Source of the DNA: Verrucomicrobiales bacterium
GTDB lineage: Bacteria; Verrucomicrobiota; Verrucomicrobiia; Limisphaerales; Palsa-1400
Reading direction: 5' to 3'
Assembly (NCBI GenBank): GCA_028293405.1
Contig: JAQGOW010000437.1
Coordinates: 1-6,416, forward strand
Length of the DNA stretch: 6,416 bases
Shown: positions 1 through 6,218 of the stretch, piece by piece
Layout: the number at the start of each line of letters is the position of its first letter
Position numbering within the stretch: position 1 is the stretch's first letter
Made by a program: the position numbers and the translations under genes
The notes under the pieces: generated by a model
What the model was told of the DNA's origin: nothing
Databases searched by the model: none
What the model saw: only the letters and a program-made list of their open reading frames with translations

Positions 1-54
1 TTCAGCGCGCGTTCCCATATCAGTTGCTCAAACGCGCCACAATCGGTCCGTAAC

Positions 55-510
55 ATGACGCATCAGGAATTCGATGTCCTTGTTCGGCAGGTCGAGTCGG
101 GCGTCGGGCGCGATCCCGATAAGCTGCGGAAAAAAGTCACCTGGCTTGCATTCATCGGTTTCGCTGGAATTCTTCTTCCCCTTGGTTTGGTTTTGCTCTT
201 CGCCGCGGCGTTTTTTCTGCCACAAGTTTTTTGGGCTCCGGAAGCATGGGGACTCTCCGTCGTCGCTGCATTGATTTTGCTCTTTGGCGGTTGGCTGGCG
301 TTGCGGCCGCTGTTCGTGCGCTTGCCACCACCCAAAGGTCGCAAGGTCAAAAGGGCTGAGGTGCCAGCACTATTCGCGACATTGGATGACCTTGGAAACA
401 ATTGCACTCAGCTCGATTCCACGACGTCATTTTCATCGACGAATGTAATGCAGCCGTCGCGCAAAGACCGCGATTGGGTGTCTTCGGTTGGTATCGAAAC
501 TACCTTCTGA
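55..510 (+). CDS. N-terminal membrane part of a frameshifted M48 metalloprotease
   Basis: Residues 1-113 form the membrane anchor of the protease that continues in another frame from about base 396. Two hydrophobic stretches are visible, at roughly residues 30-54 and 65-83, with a basic cytoplasmic-type segment after them (PPPKGRKVKR). After residue 113 (LDDL) the reading turns into low-complexity, Ser/Thr-rich sequence with no protease character, and it ends at a stop at 508-510. Continuity with the next frame is clear: one base added after CTT at 391-393 would give LDD-L-x-K-Q-L and run straight into the M48 catalytic domain. The ATG at 55 gives a sensible start, but no good ribosome binding site precedes it. 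The same frame is open back to base 1, so the true start could lie outside the window. The last ~38 residues are probably not part of a functional product. Confidence 0.7.
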   Translation: MTHQEFDVLVRQVESGVGRDPDKLRKKVTWLAFIGFAGILLPLGLVLLFAAAFFLPQVFWAPEAWGLSVVAALILLFGGWLALRPLFVRLPPPKGRKVKRAEVPALFATLDDLGNNCTQLDSTTSFSSTNVMQPSRKDRDWVSSVGIETTF

Positions 511-1952
511 TCGGTCTTCCGCTGATGGAAGCGCTGTCCAAAGATGAGTTCCGCTCCGTGCTCGCGCACGAATTCGCTCATTTATCGCGCCACCATGGCC
601 GTTCCAGCCAATGGATCTATCGCTTGCGCCGATCGTGGGAGCCGGTGTTCGCGCACCTTTCCCGCCCGCGTATGCCGAACGAAATCTCTCTGCGCCCGCT
701 GATCCGGAAATTTCTCAACTGGCACTGGCCAAGATTCAACGCCCATGCGTTCGTCCTTTCGCGTGCGCACGAATACTTGGCTGACGCCGAAGCCGCGCGG
801 GTTGTCGGACCACCGACTTCAGCCGCTGCGTTGATGCGCCTGGATGTATGCGCCGATGCTTTGGACAACACCATTTGGCCCGAGATCTGGAAACAAACCG
901 CGACTGTTCCAGTTCCACCAGAAGGCGTGTTTCAGCGCATCCGAAATTCGTTCGCCCAATTGTTGAGCGATCCAAGTGCTCATGTGCAACGCGTCCTTCT
1001 GGAAACAACAACCAACGCCGACACACATCCGTGCCTCTCCGATCGTCTCCGCGCTATCAGTCAACTGCCTGCCGATTCGAGCAAAGTAGATTTGCCGAGT
1101 ACCATATCTAGCGCCGCCGAAGATTTGCTCGGGCCTGCTCTTTCGCGCATACGCGATGACGTCGAAAAGCAGTGGCAAAAAGATGCGCACGAAAACTGGA
1201 CGCAACGCCACAGCAAGGCCAATGCGCTGTCCGACCGCCTTCAAACGATCGACCATGCTACTGCATCCCGCGCGAACGATACCGGGGCGCTTTGGGACAA
1301 GGCCTGCGTCGTCGCCCAGTTGCAAGGGGAAGAAGCCGCCATGCCGCTTTTAAAACAAGTTTTGGAACTCGACCCGGCTCACGCGCTTGCCAATTTCAGC
1401 CTCGGTCGGGTGCTGCTCAAAAAATCTGATAGTCAGGGCGAGTGCTATCTCGAACGCGCCATCGCTGCCGACCAAGAATTACTGCCGGATGCCGGCGATC
1501 GCCTTCATCAGTTTTATCGCCAAACGGGTCAGGCCGAAAAAATCCGCGCGCTCTACGCACGCCTCGACCAGTTTGAAAAGGTGATGGCCGAATCTCGCAC
1601 GGAGCGCAGCAACGTCACCGCAAAAGACACTTTCGTCGCACACGGCTTGTCAGAATCACAAATTCGCGCCGTGTGCAATGTGTTGTCGAGCGAAGCCGAT
1701 ATTGTCGAAGCGCACCTCGCGCAGAAACAAATGAAGCACCTGATTCACCAACGCCTCTACGTATTGGCAGTTCGCGTGCGCACGTCATGGCATCGCTTGC
1801 CGAATGAAGAGCGGCAACAAGCCTGCGTCGCGCGAATTTCGAAAATCATTGAAGTTCCCGGGCGCATTCTGATCATTCCGTCAAGCGGCCCATTTGGCGC
1901 GCTCGCCAGAAAAATCCGCAAAGTTACTGAAGCTCGCATCTTCGTGCGTTGA
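402..1952 (+). CDS. M48-family zinc metalloprotease, catalytic domain plus TPR-like C-terminus (frameshifted from its N-terminus)
   Basis: This is a zinc-dependent endopeptidase of the M48 type (the HtpX/Ste24/BepA superfamily), expected to act at the membrane on misfolded or envelope proteins. The HExxH motif appears as LAHEFAHLSRHH, with HEFAH at residues 56-60 (bases 567-581). The third zinc ligand is most likely Glu124 in RAHEYLAD (bases 771-773), the usual second M48 motif. Residues about 294-390 look like degenerate TPR helices (ALANFSLGRVLLKK, then a YLERAIAAD motif), as in M48-TPR proteases such as BepA. The last ~100 residues are not recognised. The TTG at 402 is only the first start-like codon in this frame: an in-frame TGA at 387-389 blocks the frame upstream. 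The natural protein almost certainly includes the two membrane helices encoded from base 55 and would be about 632 residues once rejoined. No slippery heptamer is visible at the junction, so an indel mutation or a sequencing error is likelier than programmed frameshifting. The stop codon is one base from that of the convergent GH5 remnant. Confidence 0.85.
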   Translation: MHSARFHDVIFIDECNAAVAQRPRLGVFGWYRNYLLIGLPLMEALSKDEFRSVLAHEFAHLSRHHGRSSQWIYRLRRSWEPVFAHLSRPRMPNEISLRPLIRKFLNWHWPRFNAHAFVLSRAHEYLADAEAARVVGPPTSAAALMRLDVCADALDNTIWPEIWKQTATVPVPPEGVFQRIRNSFAQLLSDPSAHVQRVLLETTTNADTHPCLSDRLRAISQLPADSSKVDLPSTISSAAEDLLGPALSRIRDDVEKQWQKDAHENWTQRHSKANALSDRLQTIDHATASRANDTGALWDKACVVAQLQGEEAAMPLLKQVLELDPAHALANFSLGRVLLKKSDSQGECYLERAIAADQELLPDAGDRLHQFYRQTGQAEKIRALYARLDQFEKVMAESRTERSNVTAKDTFVAHGLSESQIRAVCNVLSSEADIVEAHLAQKQMKHLIHQRLYVLAVRVRTSWHRLPNEERQQACVARISKIIEVPGRILIIPSSGPFGALARKIRKVTEARIFVR

Positions 1953-1953
1953 G

Positions 1954-2257
1954 TTAGCTGTCGCTTCGGATCAAGTCGAGCATCTGCCGGTCGAGTTTGT
2001 GTCCCGCGCCAATTCTCGTATTGAACGTCGGCGCGTTCGCTGTCCAGCACACCAACGCTCCCGCGCAAATTCCACATCGACCAACTCCACCCTGCTTCCT
2101 TCCACAAGTCCAGCGAGTCACGCATCCACGCCAGAACGACTTTGTGTAGCGTAAACTTATAGGCGCCCCATTCGCCGACATGCACGCCACTGCCGGCGCG
2201 CTCCAGTTTTTTTCGCACGAACCGCGCCTCCTCCATTTTCGTCGCATCGCCTTTGCG
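1954..2257 (-). pseudogene. Decayed C-terminal remnant of a GH5-type (cellulase-like) glycoside hydrolase
   Basis: Read on the minus strand from about 2257, the frame gives SGVHVGEWGAYKFT, then a helix-like LAWMRDSLDLWKEAGW, then SWSMWNLRGSVGVLDSERAD. This is the end of a GH5 barrel: the Glu in GEWG matches the catalytic nucleophile position on strand 7, and the WNLRG...GVLDS segment is strand 8. After YENWRG the frame breaks; the expected HKLDRQMLDLIRSDS ending appears in the next frame and stops at 1954-1956. One extra base in the GGGA at 2002-2005 explains the break. Upstream, the frame is closed by TAA at 2258-2260. The rest of the barrel, including the Asn-Glu acid/base motif, is absent, so only about 100 of the usual 300-plus residues remain. 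The family assignment is from motif recognition. The first ~25 residues before SGVHVG are not clearly GH5 and may be unrelated sequence joined to the remnant. Confidence 0.75.
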
Positions 2258-2400
2258 TTAAAGCACTGGACAAGATTAGCTACTTCATGTATAAATACAC
2301 CGCTGCTGAATATGCAGTCGGGGGCGCCGAACTCCGATTCGACGTCCCTCGTGCTCTTTGAAAACGTGGATTATGGATCCAAGCTCCGCTTGGCGGCTTG

Positions 2401-2450
2401 CCGGTATCGGTAACCAACGGTAGGTAAACGTAACCAACGGTAACCAAGAA
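2401..2450. repeat. Array of 10-bp TAACCAACGG repeats
   Basis: Four consecutive 10-bp units run from 2411 to 2450: TAACCAACGG, TAGGTAAACG, TAACCAACGG and TAACCAAGAA. A weaker partial match (CCGGTATCGG) precedes them at 2401-2410. The first and third units are identical, and the spacing is exactly 10 bp. No gene covers the array. The period is close to one turn of the DNA helix, which would place each motif on the same face. Whether this reflects protein binding or simple repeat expansion cannot be told from one locus. Confidence 0.75.
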
Positions 2451-2484
2451 CGGTTTTTCAGCGGCCCTTTGCCAGGCACCAATT

Positions 2485-2502
2485 GGTTAAAGGAATTTAA
2501 CC
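2485..2502. repeat. Small perfect inverted repeat GGTTAAA / TTTAACC
   Basis: GGTTAAA at 2485-2491 and TTTAACC at 2496-2502 are perfect reverse complements separated by a 4-base loop (GGAA). The right arm is also the first unit of the TTAACC array that follows. The stem is AT-rich and has no following T tract, so it is not a convincing terminator. It could be an operator-like palindrome or the turning point between repeats in opposite orientation. Confidence 0.6.
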
Positions 2503-2541
2503 GAATTAACCTTTATTTACCTTTATTAACCATTGTTTACC
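2497..2541. repeat. Phased TTAACC/TTTACC array, about 10-bp spacing
   Basis: TTWACC motifs begin at 2497, 2506, 2516, 2526 and 2536, with spacings of 9, 10, 10 and 10 bp. They alternate as TTAACC, TTAACC, TTTACC, TTAACC, TTTACC. The reverse complement of this motif (GGTTAA/GGTAAA) resembles the units of the array at 2401-2450, including GGTAAA inside its second unit. The two arrays may therefore be diverged, partly inverted copies of one repeat type. The segment is non-coding. Confidence 0.75.
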
Positions 2542-2631
2542 CAAAACAAAAAGATGTTAGGCGCCGCTATGTCAGAACCGAATGCCTTCACGCGCTGGGT
2601 TCAGGGTATCCCATTCGCCTCCTTACGCGAG

Positions 2632-2644
2632 GCCGACGTTCGGC
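2632..2644. repeat. Short GC hairpin GCCGA-CGT-TCGGC
   Basis: A perfect 5-bp stem with a 3-base loop lies inside a purine-rich stretch (2641-2670, GGCGAGGAG followed by AGAGAGGAGG). It sits between the TTWACC array and the ATATCACCAA array. It has no T tract, so it is not an intrinsic terminator on either strand. It may be part of a larger intergenic repeat element. Confidence 0.4.
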
Positions 2645-2689
2645 GAGGAGAGAGCCGGAGAGAGGAGGCCTCAGGGTCGGAGCCGGTCA

Positions 2690-2739
2690 ATATCACCAAA
2701 TATCAGTAAATATCACCAAATATCACCAAATATCACCAA
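2690..2739. repeat. Five tandem copies of ATATCACCAA (10 bp)
   Basis: Five exact 10-bp steps run from 2690 to 2739. Units 1, 3, 4 and 5 are identical (ATATCACCAA) and unit 2 is ATATCAGTAA. The array ends 45 bp before the stop codon of the convergently oriented 828-residue gene, so it lies in that gene's 3' flank. It is the third array with a 10-bp period within 340 bp. It contains short open frames in several phases only because of its composition. There is no spacer-repeat structure, so it is not CRISPR. Confidence 0.9.
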
Positions 2740-2784
2740 AGTAATTTTTTTAGCGACCAGCTTTGTCCCCAGTGAGGCAAGCCA

Positions 2785-5271
2785 TCAATGATCAAATAGA
2801 TTTCCCAATGGATCGGGCGTAGCAGGGCGGGTGGGCAGCTTGTTGTCGTCACCGGATGAATAAATGACTTCGATCTTCAAAGGTCGCGAGGTGAAGGTGA
2901 CCGGCCCATGTGCCATCCGTTGCGCTGGATCGTAGGAGAACGATGCTGGTTTTCCATTGACGTTGATGTGATCGATGGCTTGGCTTTCGCACGCGATAAA
3001 AATCGTGTCCTGCAAACCGGCCGGTCCCTGGAGCGTCAGGGTCAGTTTGCGTTTCCGGCGATCCCAACTTTCAGAAAGGCGTTTGCCGCCCCACAGATGA
3101 TATGGGCCGTCTGCCGGCTGTGATCGAAACGCAAAGAGCTGGAGACTTTGAGCGGGGATCGCAATTTCGCTCAAGGCTTCGTTGACGCGATCTCCGTTCA
3201 GGTGCTTCACGGTTCGTTGATGGATGTTAAATAAAACGTAATGGGCTTGCGGGTCGATGCCGAGGGTTTGCGGCGCGCGGATCTGCAGCGAGGTCTTGCG
3301 AAGTTCGCTGCTCATGTTGGCCACCGGAATGAGCCAGTCGTTCCACACTTGATTGTGATAGAGGGTCGCGTAGGTCTGAGGCGCGCTCGTGCTGAAGAGG
3401 CCGGACGACTCCGCGAAGTAAAAGGGTTTGGACTCGTATAACCCGAAATAATATTGGGCCAGGTTATAAGTTCGAACGTAAGTCTGCTCGGTATCGGTTA
3501 CACCGGCGGCGTAAGGGAATTTTTTCGGAAACATCCGCCAGTCGATGTGGCAATATTGTCCGCCGCCGGTCAGCAGGTCGTAGTTGTAGGCGACCGAGGC
3601 CGCGCAACGAGCCGCGTCCTGGCCGCCGGGCCAGATCATGCCTTGCGCCGGGATGGCGTCGACCGGACGGTAATAATCGCGGTAGTCTTCGAGCGAACCG
3701 AACGAATAGCCTTCGCCATAGAGGATGGCGTCGAAATCACAGATGACCGGCTGGATGATGCCGCGCGTGTTGTGGCTGACGAGCACCTGGTGAGGATTTT
3801 TCTGGCGCAACAACTCGCGCCGTCGCCAGTTCATCTCGTGAAGTTCGATCAGGCAATCGTATATTTTTTGCGGATGACCATGTTCCTGCCCGAGCCGGCA
3901 GGTTGGGTAAGCCATGTTGTCATCCAGATAAATGCCATCGACATCGAAGCGTTTCATCATCCGGTTGATCGTGGCCAATCGGTATTCGGCCAGGCCGTTG
4001 GGCGAAGCCATGCAAGTGCAGGCCAGGTTGCAATACGGGTCCATCGTCGCTTTGTAATTGCCGTCGATATTGAAGCCCTGCCAGAGCGGCCATTGGCCTT
4101 TGGCTTTTAATTCGCGCACGCCGGGCGCGTTGTCATACATCAAGTCCGCGTTCTCGGTCCAAAGAAAGAGCATGCCCATTTCGTGCACTTTCTTGATGAC
4201 GCGTTCGAGTTCACCGGACGGCGGACGAGGTTCGCCCGGCGTGCCCAAACGATGCATTTGAAATAAGGTGTATCCAGCGCGGGCGACGGACTCGATTTCC
4301 TGGTCGGTGGCGTAAGGATATTGCGCATCGCCGATCCAGGCGAACATGCGCAGATCATGCTGGCGCCGATGCGCGATCCGGTTTGGAGCAACGCTGATCC
4401 CCACGCGAAAACTGAACTCTTCACCTGCCTTGAGCAGATACGGTTTGTCCCCAGCCGCGACATGAATCAAATACTGGCCCAAACGAACTGCGGCGTGTTT
4501 CTTTTCCCGGCTCAACACGTCGACTGTGGCTGAATCAAGGTCGCGTCTGCTCAGATGCGTCGCGCCGCAATCGGTGAATATCGCCAGCGTGGCGCTCGTG
4601 CTGAAAACCTGCAGACAGGAAGTCAGCGTCGAAAAGTGGACAGCTCGGCCGGTTTCAGGAAGACCTCCGCGAACCGCGTCTCCACCGTTTTCATCGCGTC
4701 GTTTGTGCAGGTAGTGACTGAACTCACCCTGTGTCTCAACGTGAAAAGCGATTTCCTTTCGCACCACGAGATCCTGGCGTGGACTTAATTTGACGCTCGA
4801 AACCACAACGCCATCATCGAAGAACGTATGCTCTAGCGTGTAATCCACGTCCGATCCCGCCTTGGCCTGGTCACGCAAAACCCCGTGGCCACGCATCACG
4901 ATCTTGTCTTTGCCGTGGGTGACAACCGTCATTTCGCCGGTCGTCAGTTCGGAAGCCAGGCGATAATTGCCGTCAATTTGAACATCCACAGGGTTGGTAG
5001 TTCCGATGACTTCCCGTCCATTATTCAACACGCGCAACGCGCTGATTGCGCCGCTGTTTTTCCGGACGCGATAAATGAACGTCGGCCCGGTAATGATCCA
5101 TTCGCCGGAATTGGAGGTAAGACTCAACTCCTCCGGCGGAAGCGGTTCGCGCAAGACCACGCTGATCGGGTCGCTGACTTTGCCGCCGCCCATCACTGCG
5201 CCGGCCATTAGAACCATGGCCATCAACATCAGCCATTGCGCAGGGAAGGATCGGTTTTTATTCAAGGCCAT
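2785..5271 (-). CDS. Secreted TIM-barrel glycoside-hydrolase-like protein, family unassigned
   Basis: The 828-residue product starts with a clear signal peptide: a basic N-terminus (KNR), a hydrophobic core at about residues 12-26 and a likely cleavage near AVMGGG. Residues ~50-290 look beta-rich, with a YRVRKNSGAISALRVLNNG segment typical of the N-terminal super-sandwich domain that precedes many glycosidase barrels. Residues ~305-620 look like a TIM barrel: FAWIGDAQYPY, MGMLFLWTENADL, then FDVDGIYLDDN (443-452), LVSHNTRG (497-504) and DAILYGEGYSFG (514-525). Asp445, Asp450, Asp451 and Glu520 are candidate catalytic acids, by position at strand ends only. Residues ~670-805 look like a C-terminal beta domain. 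The likely role is extracellular or periplasmic glycan breakdown; the substrate is unknown. The ATG at 5269-5271 is preceded by only a weak AGG, but it gives the best signal peptide. The release-factor gene lies 113 bp upstream on the same strand. I considered GH36/GH31-like and DUF-type barrels but cannot assign one. Confidence 0.8.
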   Translation of the reverse strand: MALNKNRSFPAQWLMLMAMVLMAGAVMGGGKVSDPISVVLREPLPPEELSLTSNSGEWIITGPTFIYRVRKNSGAISALRVLNNGREVIGTTNPVDVQIDGNYRLASELTTGEMTVVTHGKDKIVMRGHGVLRDQAKAGSDVDYTLEHTFFDDGVVVSSVKLSPRQDLVVRKEIAFHVETQGEFSHYLHKRRDENGGDAVRGGLPETGRAVHFSTLTSCLQVFSTSATLAIFTDCGATHLSRRDLDSATVDVLSREKKHAAVRLGQYLIHVAAGDKPYLLKAGEEFSFRVGISVAPNRIAHRRQHDLRMFAWIGDAQYPYATDQEIESVARAGYTLFQMHRLGTPGEPRPPSGELERVIKKVHEMGMLFLWTENADLMYDNAPGVRELKAKGQWPLWQGFNIDGNYKATMDPYCNLACTCMASPNGLAEYRLATINRMMKRFDVDGIYLDDNMAYPTCRLGQEHGHPQKIYDCLIELHEMNWRRRELLRQKNPHQVLVSHNTRGIIQPVICDFDAILYGEGYSFGSLEDYRDYYRPVDAIPAQGMIWPGGQDAARCAASVAYNYDLLTGGGQYCHIDWRMFPKKFPYAAGVTDTEQTYVRTYNLAQYYFGLYESKPFYFAESSGLFSTSAPQTYATLYHNQVWNDWLIPVANMSSELRKTSLQIRAPQTLGIDPQAHYVLFNIHQRTVKHLNGDRVNEALSEIAIPAQSLQLFAFRSQPADGPYHLWGGKRLSESWDRRKRKLTLTLQGPAGLQDTIFIACESQAIDHINVNGKPASFSYDPAQRMAHGPVTFTSRPLKIEVIYSSGDDNKLPTRPATPDPLGNLFDH

Positions 5272-5384
5272 TGGCCTGTGATTTTGACGGCGGTCGGCAG
5301 TCAGTCAATGGATTTCCACCCGGCTTGCGTCGCATAAAAGAAATTTGCTTTTGTACGTTGGCGGCTAGAAATCGCCGGCCATGT

Positions 5385-5798
5385 TTACTCCGGCGAAACT
5401 CTCTTGCGGAATTCTTTTTTGGCAGAGTGGCGGGATTTGTTGGCGAGCATGCGTTCCTTTGCGCCGCGGCTGCGGCGGCGTTTTTGGCGGCGCGCCTTTT
5501 CAACCTTGGCGCGTTCGGCTGCCAGGCGTTCCTTTCGCATCGACTCGATCTTGTCGAGAAGGAGTTTGCGGGCGAGGAAGCGATTGAGGCCCTGTTGTCG
5601 GGTCTCCTGGCATTTGACCTGCACGCCGCTCGGACGATGGAGGAGCATCACGCACGTGGCAACCTTGTTGACGTTCTGTCCGCCATGACCACCAGAGCGG
5701 ACGAATGACTCCTCGATATCTGTTTCGCGGACGCCGAGAGAAGCCATCCGTTGGGCGAGTTGCGTTTGTTTGTCGGTTGAGACCTCGGAGGTGCTCAT
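5385..5798 (-). CDS. Stand-alone GGQ release-factor-like peptidyl-tRNA hydrolase (ArfB/MTRFR type)
   Basis: This 137-residue cytoplasmic protein should hydrolyse peptidyl-tRNA on stalled ribosomes. The RF-1 catalytic domain spans residues ~25-85, with the GGQ motif at 39-41 inside SGGHGGQNVNK; Gln41 is the catalytic glutamine of the family. A cysteine-containing VKCQETRQQGLNR stretch (61-73) follows and resembles mitochondrial MTRFR/C12orf65 more than classic ArfB. From about residue 86 to the end the protein is helical and very basic (KARRQKRRRSRGAKERMLAN, then KSRHSAKKEFRKRV). This matches the ArfB tail, which enters the empty mRNA channel of the ribosome. There is no codon-recognition domain, so it is not RF1 or RF2. 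The ATG at 5796-5798 gives a family-like length, but no Shine-Dalgarno site precedes it. Which of the two subfamilies it belongs to is uncertain; the general function is not. Confidence 0.88.
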   Translation of the reverse strand: MSTSEVSTDKQTQLAQRMASLGVRETDIEESFVRSGGHGGQNVNKVATCVMLLHRPSGVQVKCQETRQQGLNRFLARKLLLDKIESMRKERLAAERAKVEKARRQKRRRSRGAKERMLANKSRHSAKKEFRKRVSPE

Positions 5799-6218
5799 GA
5801 AGGGAGGGTAGTGGTAAGGGCATCGGCTTGGAAGAAAACTTAGTTTGGTTCGAAATCAGTGGTGATGGAGATGGGTGTCAAAAAAATGGAAATTATTCGG
5901 GAACAATTGTCCTGCGCCAGGCAGACCGCGTAATATCAATAACAATCCAAATCGTGAGAAGAGGCGCGCTTCGGGGATCCTTTTCTCCAGGCGGCATGGA
6001 GGTCGCGCGTGGAAAATGTTTGGCACGATGAATTCAACGGCCGCATTACTTGATTTTGAACACAGCGGTCGGCGGGAAGTGGCCGGGCAATCCTGATGCA
6101 ACAACGACTTTCCCACAATTTCACGACATTGATTACGTTCGAGTTTACCAACGAAAGACGTTTTGACCCTCGTTTGACATTTACGACCGGGTTAAGCGCC
6201 ACGTCGTCGGCGATCGTG
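5799..6218. other. Intergenic stretch with no recognised feature
   Basis: About 420 bp separate the start of the release-factor gene from the stop of the receiver gene, both on the minus strand. Open frames exist on both strands, but none shows a domain, a plausible start context or convincing composition. A small palindrome (ACAATTGT, near 5905) is too short to interpret. The promoter of the release-factor gene should lie here, but I could not pick out -35 and -10 boxes with confidence. Confidence 0.5.

Larger units (their letters stand above)
2260..2784. other. Non-coding interval rich in short repeats
   Basis: This interval lies between the GH5 remnant and the stop of the 828-residue gene. 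I find no gene with recognisable domains or conserved-looking codon use. It holds the three 10-bp arrays and two hairpins listed separately. The part at 2262-2400 has no repeats or motifs that I can name. A 51-codon frame from ATG at 2554 to TAA at 2707-2709 ends inside the ATATCACCAA array and is not convincing. The interval starts about where GH5 similarity is lost, so an inserted or expanded element may have replaced the front of that gene. Confidence 0.5.

Noticed and set aside
385..404. Programmed -1 ribosomal frameshift in the M48 gene
   Set aside because: No X-XXY-YYZ slippery heptamer is in register near the frame change and no strong downstream structure is apparent.
2285..2482. Minus-strand frame of 65 codons through the TAACCAACGG array
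   Set aside because: Its length comes from the stop-poor repeat units; no family resemblance could be argued from the sequence alone.
2554..2709. 51-codon plus-strand frame starting at ATG 2554
   Set aside because: It ends inside the ATATCACCAA array, has no ribosome binding site and shows no recognisable domain. It is best explained by composition of the repeat block.
2690..2739. CRISPR array
   Set aside because: The units are contiguous 10-bp repeats without unique spacers, and there are no cas genes nearby.
5355..5385. Intrinsic terminator between the release-factor gene and the large glycosidase-like gene
   Set aside because: The GGCCGGC...GCCGCC region forms only a four-pair stem with a mismatch, and no T tract follows on the minus strand.
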